From Marimonas lutisalis (lineage in GTDB: Bacteria > Pseudomonadota > Alphaproteobacteria > Rhodobacterales > Rhodobacteraceae): a DNA stretch of 64,000 bases. A model generated the notes under the pieces. It made no database searches, was not told where the DNA came from, and saw only the letters and a list, made by a program, of their open reading frames with translations. The translations under genes were made by a program, and so were the position numbers. This document shows, piece by piece, positions 25,777 to 36,416 of this stretch (the first letter of the stretch is position 1; each line of letters starts with the position of its first letter). The stretch is from NCBI RefSeq assembly GCF_005434965.1, contig NZ_SKCI01000006.1, forward strand, positions 403 through 64,402, given 5' to 3'.

Positions 25777-27030
25777 ATGCGCTTTTCCGCGCTCAAGATC
25801 ATCCGCGAAGGGCTGACCGGCAACAAGGGCTGGACCCCGCATTGGCGCGATCCCGAACCCAAATCGGAATATGATGCGATCGTCATCGGCGGCGGCGGGC
25901 ATGGCCTCTCGACCGCCTATTACTTGGCGAAAAACCACGGGATGACCAACATCGCCGTGCTGGAAAAGGGCTATCTCGGCGGCGGCAACGTGGGCCGCAA
26001 CACCACCATCGTGCGCGCCAACTACTTCCTGCCCGGCAATTCCGAGTTCTACTCCCACTCGCTCAAGCTCTGGGAAGGGCTTGAGGAGGACCTCAATTAC
26101 AACGTGATGCATTCGCAGCGCGGCATCATCAACTTGTTCCATTCCGACGGCCAGCGCGACGCGGCGGCCCGGCGCGGCAACGCGATGATCAACCAGGGCG
26201 ACGACGCGATCCTGCTGGATCGCGAAGGTGTGCGCAAAATGCTGCCCTATCTCGATTTCGACAATGCGCGTTTCCCGATCTACGGCGGGCTCTACCACCC
26301 GCGCGGCGGCACCGCCCGCCACGATGCGGTGGCCTGGGGCTATGCCCGCGGCGCCGATCAGCGCGGCGTCGACCTGATCCAGAATTGCGAGGTGACGGGC
26401 ATCGACATCGAGAACGGCAAGGTGACCGGCGTGCAGACCACCCGCGGCGCGATCCGCGCGAAAAAGGTCGGCATGGTCGTCGCCGGCCGCTCGGGCCAGG
26501 TGGCGGCGATGGCCGGTATGCGCCTGCCGATCGAAAGCCACGTTTTGCAGGCCTTCGTCACCGAGGGTCTGAAACCGGTGATCGACCACGTGGTGACCTT
26601 TGGAATGGGCCATTTCTATATCAGCCAGTCCGACAAGGGCGGGTTGGTTTTCGGCGGCGATATCGACTTCTACGCCTCCTATGCGCAGCGCGGCAACCTG
26701 CCCACCGCCGAACACGTGATCGAGGCCGGCATGACCCTGATGCCGATGATCGGCAAGGCGAAGATGCTGCGCAGCTGGGGCGGGATCATGGACATGTCAC
26801 CCGACGGCTCGCCCATCATCGACCGCACCCATATCGAGGGGCTCTACCTGAATACCGGCTGGTGCTATGGCGGGTTCAAGGCAGTGCCGGCCTCCGGCTG
26901 GTGCATGGCCCACCTGATGGCCACCGACACCCCGCACGAGGTTGCCGCGCGCTACCGGCTCGACCGGTTCGAGACGGGCAGGGGCCTTCTCGATGAAGAG
27001 GGCACCGGCTCTCAGCACAACCTGCACTGA
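25777..27030 (+). CDS. soxB: Sarcosine oxidase beta subunit
   Basis: 417 residues. FAD-binding dinucleotide fold: DAIVIGGGGHGLSTAYYLA, then VLEKGYLGGGNVGRNTTIVR. The segment GGTARHDAVAWG (His about 182) contains the His that holds covalent FMN in characterised heterotetrameric sarcosine oxidases. It oxidatively demethylates sarcosine with the other subunits, producing glycine, H2O2 and one-carbon units on tetrahydrofolate. GGGGGCAGCG precedes the ATG. It is the first gene of soxB-(insert)-soxD-soxA-soxG. Confidence 0.95.
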   Translation: MRFSALKIIREGLTGNKGWTPHWRDPEPKSEYDAIVIGGGGHGLSTAYYLAKNHGMTNIAVLEKGYLGGGNVGRNTTIVRANYFLPGNSEFYSHSLKLWEGLEEDLNYNVMHSQRGIINLFHSDGQRDAAARRGNAMINQGDDAILLDREGVRKMLPYLDFDNARFPIYGGLYHPRGGTARHDAVAWGYARGADQRGVDLIQNCEVTGIDIENGKVTGVQTTRGAIRAKKVGMVVAGRSGQVAAMAGMRLPIESHVLQAFVTEGLKPVIDHVVTFGMGHFYISQSDKGGLVFGGDIDFYASYAQRGNLPTAEHVIEAGMTLMPMIGKAKMLRSWGGIMDMSPDGSPIIDRTHIEGLYLNTGWCYGGFKAVPASGWCMAHLMATDTPHEVAARYRLDRFETGRGLLDEEGTGSQHNLH

Positions 27031-27053
27031 GTAAAGCCCAAGGAGGATTGCCC

Positions 27054-27473
27054 GTGTTTTCCCTGTTCCGACATGTCCTTGCCGTGGCGCTGGCTGCCTG
27101 CGTTCTGCTGACGCCGGTTTCAGCAAGGGAAAAGGCGTCCAGCCCTCAGCTTCAGATGATCATCGAAGCTGTCGTTGCCAACGCCAAGAGGGGCGAGGGC
27201 AAGCTGATTGCCGACGGTATCGTGCTGCGCAAGGTGCGCCAGCATGGTGATATCGTGATGTTCGATATGACGGTGGTCGATCCGGTGATGCTGGCTTATG
27301 CGCGCGGGCAACAGGCCAATTTCCAGCAGATCGCCATCAAGGACATGGGGCGGAAATTTTGCCGCCGTGGCACGGGTACCCGCAAATTCGTCGATATGGG
27401 CGGCGAGATTCAGGTCGTGTTCTACGGTGCCCGCCGCGAGATGCTGGCCGGTGGCCGGCTGACGCGGTGCTAG
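27054..27473 (+). CDS. Secreted hypothetical protein inserted in the sox operon
   Basis: 139 residues from GTG 27054; AGGAGG at 27041 is seven bases upstream, while a TTG at 27048 would be too close. A signal peptide (FSLFRHVLAVALAACVLL, ending near VSAREK) is followed by a small domain with MIIEAVVANAKRGEGKLI and QIAIKDMGRKFCRR, and a terminal Cys pair (KFC...LTRC). No family is recognised. A periplasmic protein has no obvious job in a cytoplasmic oxidase, so this is probably an insertion that is co-transcribed. Confidence 0.65.
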   Translation: MFSLFRHVLAVALAACVLLTPVSAREKASSPQLQMIIEAVVANAKRGEGKLIADGIVLRKVRQHGDIVMFDMTVVDPVMLAYARGQQANFQQIAIKDMGRKFCRRGTGTRKFVDMGGEIQVVFYGARREMLAGGRLTRC

Positions 27474-27495
27474 GCCCGGGAAAGGAAACAATCAG

Positions 27496-27768
27496 ATGCG
27501 CATAAACTGTCCCCATTGCGGCCCCCGCGACCGGCGCGAATTCACCTACCAGGGTGATGCGCTGGCACTCGACCGTCCCGATCCCGAGGCCGGGCCGGAC
27601 GTGTGGAACGACTATATCCACAATCGCGACAACCCCGCCGGCCCCACGCGCGAGCTCTGGTATCATGAAACCGGCTGCGCGGCGTGGCTCGTGGTGACGC
27701 GCGATACCGTCACGCATGACATCCACGCGGTCGAGCTGGCCAGCGCGGTGAAAGGGGCGGGCAAATGA
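27496..27768 (+). CDS. soxD: Sarcosine oxidase delta subunit
   Basis: 90 residues. The zinc-binding pattern is seen: INCPHCGPRDRREF (two Cys), then ELWYHETGCAAWLVVTRDT with a His and a Cys. PDVWNDYIHNRDNPAGP is typical of SoxD. The ATGA overlap with soxA suggests coupled translation. It is a structural subunit near the beta/alpha interface. Confidence 0.93.
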   Translation: MRINCPHCGPRDRREFTYQGDALALDRPDPEAGPDVWNDYIHNRDNPAGPTRELWYHETGCAAWLVVTRDTVTHDIHAVELASAVKGAGK

Positions 27769-30704
27769 GGATCAGCGGCAGCCATAATGGCGGGGGTCTC
27801 ATCGACCGCGGCAAACCCCTGCGCTTTACCTTCGACGGCCATTCCTACCAGGGCTTTGCCGGCGACACACTCGCCTCGGCGCTTCTGGCCAACGATATCC
27901 GCATGGTCGCGCGCAGCTTCAAGTATCACCGCCCGCGCGGGATCATGACCGCCGGGTCCGAAGAGCCCAACGCGCTGGTGACACTGGGCACCGGCGCCGC
28001 GCAGGAACCCAACCTCCGCGCCACCACGCTCGAACTTCACGACGGGCTCGCGGCGCACTCGCAGAACCGCTGGCCCAGCCTTGACTGGGACCTGCTGGCG
28101 CTCAACGATCTGGCCGCGCCCTTCTTCGGCGCGGGCTTTTATTACAAGACCTTCATGTGGCCGCGCGCCTTCTGGGAAAAACTCTACGAACCGGCGATCC
28201 GCCGTGCCGCGGGGCTTGGCGCGCTCTCCGGCCAGCCCAACGCGGACCGCTATGAAAAGGCCTTTGCCCATTGCGACCTGCTGGTAGTCGGCGCCGGGCC
28301 CGCGGGCCTGATGGCCGCGCTCACCGCCGCGCGGGCGGGCGCCGACGTGATCCTGGCCGATGAAGACACGGTCATGGGCGGGCGTCTGAATGCCGAGAAC
28401 GAAGAGGTCGGCGGCCAGCCCGGACGCGAATGGGCCGCTGGCTTGGTGGCCGAACTGGCGGAAATGGACAATGTCCGCCTGATGCCCCGCACCGCTGTCA
28501 CCGGCGTGTTCGATGGCGGCACCTATGGCGCGCTGGAACGGGTTTCGATGCATGTCGCCAGCCCCGGCCAGGCCCCGCGCGAATGTTTCTGGCGCATAGT
28601 CGCGCGCCGCGCGATCCTCGCCGCCGGCAGCCTCGAACGCCCCGTCGCGTTTCAGAACAATGACCGCCCCGGCATCATGATGGCCGGCGCCGTGCGCGCC
28701 TATCTCAACCGCTGGAACGTGGCGCCGGGCCGCTCGGTCGCGGTGTTCGGCAACAACGACAGCGCGCATCGCACCGCCGCCGATCTCATCGCCGCCGGCA
28801 TCAACGTCGCCGCCCTGATCGACGCGCGCCCGGGCGCGAAAACCGATCTCGACGTGCCGTTCTACCACGGCCAGGTCTGCGGCTCGGAGGGGCGCAAGGG
28901 GCTCGAAGCCGTCTCGATCGCCACCCAGTCGGGCATCGAGAAGGTGCAGGCCGATTGCCTGGCCGTCTCGGGCGGCTGGAACCCGACGCTGCATATTGCC
29001 TGCCACATGAACGGCCGGCCCGCATGGGACGAAAAGATCGTCGCCTTCGTGCCGAAACCGGGCATGGTCCCCGGCCTTGCCGCCGCCGGATCGGCCAACG
29101 GCGCGTTTTCCACCGCGCAATGCCTCGCCCAGGGGGCCGACGCCGCGCAAGAGGCGCTTGCCGATCTGGGCCTCAAGCCCGCAAAGCCCGAGATCCCGCA
29201 GGCCGAGGATGACCCCTATTCCATCACCGCGCTCTGGTCCGTGCCCGGCAAGGGCCGCGCCTGGCTCGACTTCCAGAACGACGTCACCGTCAAGGATGTG
29301 AACCTCGCAGCCAGGGAATCCTACGCGTCCGTTGAGCACATGAAGCGCTACACCACCCAGGGCATGGCGCCCGACCAGGGCAAGAACTCCAACGTCAACG
29401 CGCTCGCCATCCTGGCCGATGCCACCGGGCGCAGCATTCCCGAAACCGGCACCACTACCTACCGCCCGCCCTTCGTGCCGCTGACTATGGCCGCGATCGG
29501 CGCGGGCGCGCAGGGCAAGGGCTTCGCGCCGCAGCGTTTCACCACCTCGCACGCCGCCACGGAGGAGGCCGGCGCGCCGATGATCGAGGCGGGGCTCTGG
29601 TACCGGCCCAGCTATTTCCCGGCCCCCGGCGAAACGCATTGGCGCCAGTCCTGCGATCGCGAAGTGGGCTATGTCCGCAATGCCGTCGGCATCTGCGATG
29701 TCTCCACCCTGGGCAAGATCGACATTCAGGGCCCCGACGCCCCCGAATTCCTCGATTTCGTCTATACGAACATGTTTTCCACGCTCAAGGTCGGCCGCAC
29801 CCGCTATGGGCTGATGCTGCGCGAAGACGGGCACGTGATGGACGATGGCACCACCGCGCGGCTCTCCGAACATCACTACCTGATGACCACCACCACGGCC
29901 GCCGCCGGGCAGGTCATGCGCCACCTTGAGCTCGTCCGCCAGGGCCTGCGCCCCGATCTCGACGTGCAGATCATCTCGGTGACCGAGCAATGGGCGCAAT
30001 TCGCCGTTGCCGGCCCGAAATCGCGCGAGCTTCTGAACGGGCTGCTGGATGCGCCGATCGACGATGAAAGCTTCCCCTTCATGGGCTGCGGCGACATCAC
30101 GCTTGGCGGCGTCGCGGGGCGGCTCTTCCGCATCTCGTTCTCGGGCGAACATGCCTATGAAATCGCCGTGCCCGCGCGCTTCGGCGACAGCCTTTTCCGC
30201 ACGCTCAAGTCCAGGGCCGAGGCGCTGGGCGGCGGCGCCTACGGGATGGAGGCGCTCAACGTGCTCAGGATCGAAAAGGGCTTCATCACCCATTCCGAGA
30301 TCCACGGCCGCACCACCGCCTTCGATGTCGGGCTGCAGGGCATGATGTCGAAGAAAAAGGATTTTATCGGCAAGACGGCCTCGCAACGGCCCGGGCTGAT
30401 GGACGAAGACCGCGAACGCCTTGTCGGCCTCAAACCCACCGGCGCGGTGAAACAGCTCACCGCCGGGGCGCATCTTTTCAACGACGGGGCCGAGGCCACG
30501 CGCGAAAACGACCAGGGCTATGTCACCTCGGTCGGCTTCTCGCCCACGCTGGGCCATTTCATCGGGCTTGGTTTCCTCAAACGCGGGCCCGAGCGGATCG
30601 GCGAAACCGTCCGCATGGTCGATCACCTGCGCGGTGTGGAAACCACCTGCGAGGTCTGCAACCCGGTCTTCTTTGACCCGGAAGGAGGGCGCGCCCGTGA
30701 CTGA
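27765..30704 (+). CDS. soxA: Sarcosine oxidase alpha subunit
   Basis: 979 residues, the normal length. N-terminal ferredoxin-like domain (GKPLRFTFDGHSYQGFAGDT), NAD-binding Rossmann fold (LLVVGAGPAGLMAALTAARA) with a second one (SVAVFGNNDSAH), a middle folate-related region, and a C-terminal aminomethyltransferase (GCV_T) domain from about residue 600 (VGYVRNAVGICDVSTLGKID; GMEALNVLRIEKGFI). The GCV_T domain binds tetrahydrofolate and captures the one-carbon unit. It overlaps soxD by four bases and soxG by eight. A long antisense frame covers it but is only a shadow. Confidence 0.96.
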   Translation: MRISGSHNGGGLIDRGKPLRFTFDGHSYQGFAGDTLASALLANDIRMVARSFKYHRPRGIMTAGSEEPNALVTLGTGAAQEPNLRATTLELHDGLAAHSQNRWPSLDWDLLALNDLAAPFFGAGFYYKTFMWPRAFWEKLYEPAIRRAAGLGALSGQPNADRYEKAFAHCDLLVVGAGPAGLMAALTAARAGADVILADEDTVMGGRLNAENEEVGGQPGREWAAGLVAELAEMDNVRLMPRTAVTGVFDGGTYGALERVSMHVASPGQAPRECFWRIVARRAILAAGSLERPVAFQNNDRPGIMMAGAVRAYLNRWNVAPGRSVAVFGNNDSAHRTAADLIAAGINVAALIDARPGAKTDLDVPFYHGQVCGSEGRKGLEAVSIATQSGIEKVQADCLAVSGGWNPTLHIACHMNGRPAWDEKIVAFVPKPGMVPGLAAAGSANGAFSTAQCLAQGADAAQEALADLGLKPAKPEIPQAEDDPYSITALWSVPGKGRAWLDFQNDVTVKDVNLAARESYASVEHMKRYTTQGMAPDQGKNSNVNALAILADATGRSIPETGTTTYRPPFVPLTMAAIGAGAQGKGFAPQRFTTSHAATEEAGAPMIEAGLWYRPSYFPAPGETHWRQSCDREVGYVRNAVGICDVSTLGKIDIQGPDAPEFLDFVYTNMFSTLKVGRTRYGLMLREDGHVMDDGTTARLSEHHYLMTTTTAAAGQVMRHLELVRQGLRPDLDVQIISVTEQWAQFAVAGPKSRELLNGLLDAPIDDESFPFMGCGDITLGGVAGRLFRISFSGEHAYEIAVPARFGDSLFRTLKSRAEALGGGAYGMEALNVLRIEKGFITHSEIHGRTTAFDVGLQGMMSKKKDFIGKTASQRPGLMDEDRERLVGLKPTGAVKQLTAGAHLFNDGAEATRENDQGYVTSVGFSPTLGHFIGLGFLKRGPERIGETVRMVDHLRGVETTCEVCNPVFFDPEGGRARD

Positions 30705-31242
30705 TCTTCTTGCCAAATCCCCCTGCGACGGGCTCCTGCCGCTGACCATCGGCAGCGTCACTGTGACCGAGATCGCGTTTGATGCGATCACCTCGCTCGC
30801 GCCGTTCAAGGGACAGGAGAGCGCCGTCTCGGACGCGCTCAAGGTGCAGATGGGCGCGGCGTTTCCGAAACCGAACCGCACCACCGGTAAGGCGCACGCC
30901 CGCGCGGTCTGGTCCGGGGTCGGACAGGCGCTGGTGCTGGGCCCGCCGCTGGCGCCGATCCCCGGCGCGGCGATGACCGACCAGACCGATGCCTGGACCT
31001 GCGTCGCGCTGGAAGGCGACGGTGCGCGCGACGTGCTGGCGCGGCTCACCCCGCTCGATCTGCGGCCATCGGTGTTCAAACAGGGCCACGCCGCGCGCAC
31101 CGAAATCGCGCATATGGGCGGCGTTCTCATGCGCACGGGCGAAAACCGTTACGGGCTCATGGTGTTCAGGTCGATGGCGGCGACGCTGGTGCATGATCTG
31201 GAAATTGCGATGCAATCGGTCGCGGCGCGGGGTCGCCTCTGA
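30697..31242 (+). CDS. soxG: Sarcosine oxidase gamma subunit
   Basis: 181 residues from GTG 30697, eight bases inside the soxA end, with AAGGAGGG upstream. Segments ALKVQMGAAFPKPNRT, WTCVALEGDGARDVLARL and a late EIAHMGGVLMRTGENRYGLMV are typical of SoxG, a small GCV_T-like subunit. It closes the sox cluster; no folD, purU or glyA follows. The next 285 bases carry a tandem GGATGTCAGCC pair (31397-31418) but no gene I can support. Confidence 0.92.
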   Translation: MTDLLAKSPCDGLLPLTIGSVTVTEIAFDAITSLAPFKGQESAVSDALKVQMGAAFPKPNRTTGKAHARAVWSGVGQALVLGPPLAPIPGAAMTDQTDAWTCVALEGDGARDVLARLTPLDLRPSVFKQGHAARTEIAHMGGVLMRTGENRYGLMVFRSMAATLVHDLEIAMQSVAARGRL

Positions 31243-31527
31243 TCCCGCGCATGCAGGCGCAGGTTTCGATGTTGTCAACGCACCGTCCCGGCGGGTGTCA
31301 AGCGTGCGCTGGGTTCACCCCCGCATGTCGTGGGCGCAGCGCGCGCCGTATTTACTGAATATCGGGTTAAGAAATGCCGCGCTGCGGCGGTGCACGGATG
31401 TCAGCCGGATGTCAGCCGCGCGTCACCCCCCGGTTTTTGCCGCGCCGCCGCGCCTTTAACCCCGCCGTGCGCTGCTCCATATTATGCGGTAAAACAAACC
31501 TGATCCGAATCCCCTGCAGGAGGTCTC

Positions 31528-31830
31528 ATGCGCCGTATTCTTACCGCTCTCACGATCCTGTCCATGGCCGCGCCGGCCTTGGCGGAAACCCAGAAGGAAC
31601 GCGAGAAGCGTTGCGCCGCACAGGGCGAGATCGTTTCCCAAGCGGTTGAAATGCGTAAGAAATTCCGCTCCGAGGCGAAGGCCAAAACGGCCATTCTCGA
31701 AACCATAGACGAGGGCATGGCCCCCGCCGTGCCGTTCCTCGTCGGCTTCGTCTACACACTCAACCGCAAGGACCTGAAACAGGACGTGCCCGCCGCCTTC
31801 ATCGAACAATGCAACGCCTACAAACCGTAA
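31528..31830 (+). CDS. Small secreted hypothetical protein
   Basis: 100 residues with AGGAGGTCTC before the ATG. A signal peptide (MRRILTALTILSMAAPALAE) is followed by a mostly helical mature part, TQKEREKRCAAQGEIVSQAV, with two cysteines (RC, QC). It sits 35 bases upstream of dnaG on the same strand; its TAA overlaps an AAGGAG that may serve dnaG. Unknown function. Confidence 0.7.
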   Translation: MRRILTALTILSMAAPALAETQKEREKRCAAQGEIVSQAVEMRKKFRSEAKAKTAILETIDEGMAPAVPFLVGFVYTLNRKDLKQDVPAAFIEQCNAYKP

Positions 31831-31865
31831 GGAGCTGAATTTTCGCAGAAAATTCGTAATCGCCC
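31829..31865 (+). promoter_or_regulatory. dnaG leader: Shine-Dalgarno, hairpin, AUG
   Basis: AAGGAG (31829-31834) overlaps the preceding stop. GAATTTTC-GCA-GAAAATTC (31837-31855), a perfect 8-bp stem, follows, then GTAATCGCCC and ATG at 31866. No good SD lies between hairpin and ATG and TAA blocks any upstream in-frame start. Folding would place AAGGAG about 12 bases from the AUG. Confidence 0.55.
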
Positions 31866-33806
31866 ATGTCGCTGCCGCCCGGTTTCCTTGATGAACTGCG
31901 CACCCGCACCTCGCTCTCCCAGGTGGTCGGGCGCAAGGTCATGTGGGACATGCGCAAATCCAACCAGGCCAAGGGCGACATGTGGGCGCCTTGCCCGTTC
32001 CATCAGGAAAAAACCGCGTCTTTTCATGTAGATGACCGCAAGGGATTCTACTATTGCTTCGGCTGCCATGCCAAGGGCGATGCCGTCTCCTTCGTCCGCG
32101 AAACCGAGAATGTCGGCTTCATGGAGGCGGTGGAAATCCTCGCCCACGAGGCCGGCATGCAGATGCCCGCCCGCGACCCGCAGGCGCAGGAAAAGGCCGA
32201 CCGCCGGTCTGAGCTGGCCGAGGTGATGGAGCAGGCGGTGCAGTTTTTCCGCCTGCAACTGCGCACCGGCGCCGCCGGCCCGGCCCGCGAATATATCGAG
32301 CAAAAACGGGGGCTTGACCAGGCGGCTCAGGACCGGTTCGAGATCGGTTTCGCGCCCGATGGCTGGCAGAACCTGTGGGATCACCTGCGCGGCAAGGGCG
32401 TGGCGGAACAGCTCATTCTCGATGCCGGCCTGGCCAAGCCCTCGACCCGCGAGGGCGGCAAACCCTATGACACGTTCCGCAACCGGATCATGTTCCCGAT
32501 CCGGGATCCGCGCGGCCGCTGCATCGCCTTCGGCGGCCGGGCGATGGACCCCAACGATAACGCCAAGTATCTGAATTCACCCGAAACTCTGCTCTTCGAC
32601 AAGTCCCGCACGCTCTACAATCACGGCCCCGCGCGCGAGGCCGCGGGGCGCGGCGCGCCGCTCATCGTGGCCGAAGGCTACATGGACGTGATTGCCCTCT
32701 CGGAGGCCGGTTTCGGCGCCACCGTCGCGCCCCTGGGCACCGCCGTCACCGAGCACCAGTTGCAGATGCTCTGGCGCATCGCGCCCGAACCCATCATCGC
32801 GCTCGACGGCGACACTGCCGGCCTGCGCGCCGCCATGCGGGTGATCGACCTCGCCCTGCCGCTTCTCGAGGCGGGCCAGTCGCTGCGCTTTGCCCTCATG
32901 CCCGAGGGGAAAGACCCCGACGACGTGATCCGCCAGAGCGGGGCAGGGGCCGTTCAGAAGCTGCTCGACCAGGCCATCCCGATGGTCAACCTCCTGTGGC
33001 AGCGCGAGACGGAAGGCCGCGACTTCGACAGCCCCGAACGCAAGGCGGCGCTGGATAAGGCCTTGCGCGAAAAGATAAAACTGATCCGCGATCCCTCGAT
33101 CCGCCAGCATTACGGCCAGGCGATCAAGGAGATGCGCTGGCAGCTGTTCAATCCCCGCCGCGAATGGACGCCGCGTGGCAAGTGGCGCCCCGAGCCACAG
33201 GTGCAGACCGCGACCAAGTCGTCGCTTCTGGTGGCCGCCGGCGATGCCGCGCAGGACCATCTGCGCGAGGCGGTGATCCTTGCCGTGCTGATTTCCGAAC
33301 CGTCGATCGCGCCCGAGTTCGAGGCCCAGGTCGAAGCGATGAGCTGTCTGGATCCCGACCACGACGCCCTGCGCAACCGCATGCTGCGCCTCCTGGCCGA
33401 AGATACTGCCCCGGGGCCCGAGGCAATGTCTGCGGAACTGGGCGAGGCGGCGCTTGAAAAACTCTTCGCCCAGCCCCATCTCCGCGTCGTGCCCGCCCTG
33501 CGCCATGCCGGCGATACCGATCTCGCGCGGATGACCGTCTCCGAGGAGCTTGCCAAGCTCGAAGCGATCCGCGGCCTCAAGGCCGAGATCGACGAGGCCG
33601 CGGAGGATCTCTCAGGCCCCGCCGACGAGGCCCTGACCTGGCGCCTGGGGCAGGCCGCCGAAGCCCGCAACCGTGCCACACACGGCCAGCAGGAGGACAA
33701 GACGGAATACGACGTGGGAGACAACGGGCTGCGAATCAACCGTGACGAACGCAGCGCTTTTGACGCCCTTTTGGAGAAGATCACCAATGCCAAACGGCAA
33801 CGCTAG
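31866..33806 (+). CDS. dnaG: DNA primase
   Basis: 646 residues. CHC2 zinc finger with Cys43, His46, Cys64 and Cys67 (APCPFH ... YYCFGCHAKGD). The catalytic core begins near DTFRNRIMFPIRDPRG; TOPRIM motifs are LIVAEGYMDVIAL and IIALDGDTAGL. The C-terminal helicase-interacting region is helical. It makes RNA primers at replication forks. Translation seems to rely on a structured leader (31829-31865). It precedes rpoD on the same strand, the macromolecular synthesis operon without rpsU. Confidence 0.96.
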   Translation: MSLPPGFLDELRTRTSLSQVVGRKVMWDMRKSNQAKGDMWAPCPFHQEKTASFHVDDRKGFYYCFGCHAKGDAVSFVRETENVGFMEAVEILAHEAGMQMPARDPQAQEKADRRSELAEVMEQAVQFFRLQLRTGAAGPAREYIEQKRGLDQAAQDRFEIGFAPDGWQNLWDHLRGKGVAEQLILDAGLAKPSTREGGKPYDTFRNRIMFPIRDPRGRCIAFGGRAMDPNDNAKYLNSPETLLFDKSRTLYNHGPAREAAGRGAPLIVAEGYMDVIALSEAGFGATVAPLGTAVTEHQLQMLWRIAPEPIIALDGDTAGLRAAMRVIDLALPLLEAGQSLRFALMPEGKDPDDVIRQSGAGAVQKLLDQAIPMVNLLWQRETEGRDFDSPERKAALDKALREKIKLIRDPSIRQHYGQAIKEMRWQLFNPRREWTPRGKWRPEPQVQTATKSSLLVAAGDAAQDHLREAVILAVLISEPSIAPEFEAQVEAMSCLDPDHDALRNRMLRLLAEDTAPGPEAMSAELGEAALEKLFAQPHLRVVPALRHAGDTDLARMTVSEELAKLEAIRGLKAEIDEAAEDLSGPADEALTWRLGQAAEARNRATHGQQEDKTEYDVGDNGLRINRDERSAFDALLEKITNAKRQR

Positions 33807-33854
33807 CGCGTTTTGGTGAGGAATAGGTAAAGAAAACAGGGTAAACGGGTGGCC

Positions 33855-33924
33855 GAATCACTTCCAAGCCCCCATGATTCGCCATAATTGCGAATCACCC
33901 GTCCGCCGCGACGGAGCCCGAATC
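33855..33924. promoter_or_regulatory. Cluster of GANTC sites and inverted repeat in the rpoD leader
   Basis: Four GANTC motifs lie within 70 bases (33855, 33876, 33892, 33920). Two form the perfect inverted repeat GATTCGC-CATAATT-GCGAATC (33876-33896). A fifth lies at 33733 in the end of dnaG. GANTC is the CcrM methylation target in Alphaproteobacteria, so methylation-dependent control of rpoD is possible. Confidence 0.5.
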
Positions 33925-33943
33925 GACTGAGCAGGAGCATTTC

Positions 33944-35931
<1,988 letters not shown>

Positions 35932-35932
<1 letters not shown>

Positions 35933-35952
35933 GGTGGGCATTCTGCCCACCC
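35932..35952 (+). terminator. Hairpin immediately after rpoD
   Basis: GGGTGGGCA-TTC-TGCCCACCC is a perfect 9-bp stem with a three-base loop, no U tract. The hairpin after nusB (50830-50848) has the same GGTGGG/CCCACC core and TTC loop. Confidence 0.6.
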
Positions 35953-35960
35953 CGGTACCC

Positions 35961-36416
35961 ATGCACCGGGTTTCTTCACTGCCGCCCGATCTGCGCGACG
36001 AGATCGGCACGCGCAACCTGATCGTTTTCGATGGCGAATGCGTGCTCTGCTCGGGATTTTTCCGCTTTGTCCTGCGCCATGACCGGACCGCGCGTTTCTC
36101 TTTTGCCCTGGCGCAATCCCCTTTTGGATCAAGGCCTTACCGGGCGCTCGACCTGCCGGTGGACGAGTTTGAAACCAACATCGTCATCACACGTGGCCAG
36201 ATCCATCAGCGTGGCGATGCCTTTGCCCACGCGATGCGCGCACTCGGCGGGCCCTGGCGGGCATTCTATCCGCTCCGCTTCCTGCCGCGGATCATCAAGG
36301 ATTCAATCTATCACCTGATTGCGCGCAATCGCTATCGCATATTCGGGCGATATGACGAATGCCTTGTTCCCGACGATGCGCTGAAAGCCCGCTTTCTGCC
36401 CGGGGGATGGGGATGA
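35961..36416 (+). CDS. DCC-family thiol-disulfide oxidoreductase-like protein
   Basis: 151 residues from ATG 35961. The family signature DGECVLCSGFFRFVL (DxxCxxC) lies near residue 25, followed by the second family segment ETNIVITRGQIHQRGDAFAHAM and a late SIYHLIARNRYRIFGR. DCC proteins resemble thioredoxin-like oxidoreductases, though enzymatic activity is uncertain. It overlaps the DUF4166 gene by ATGA, and this pair is seen elsewhere in alphaproteobacteria. Confidence 0.85.
   Translation: MHRVSSLPPDLRDEIGTRNLIVFDGECVLCSGFFRFVLRHDRTARFSFALAQSPFGSRPYRALDLPVDEFETNIVITRGQIHQRGDAFAHAMRALGGPWRAFYPLRFLPRIIKDSIYHLIARNRYRIFGRYDECLVPDDALKARFLPGGWG

Noticed and set aside
27663-31136. 1157-codon open frame on the minus strand
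   Set aside because: Shadow of soxA/soxG caused by high GC codon bias. The plus strand holds well-conserved enzyme genes with overlapping starts and stops.
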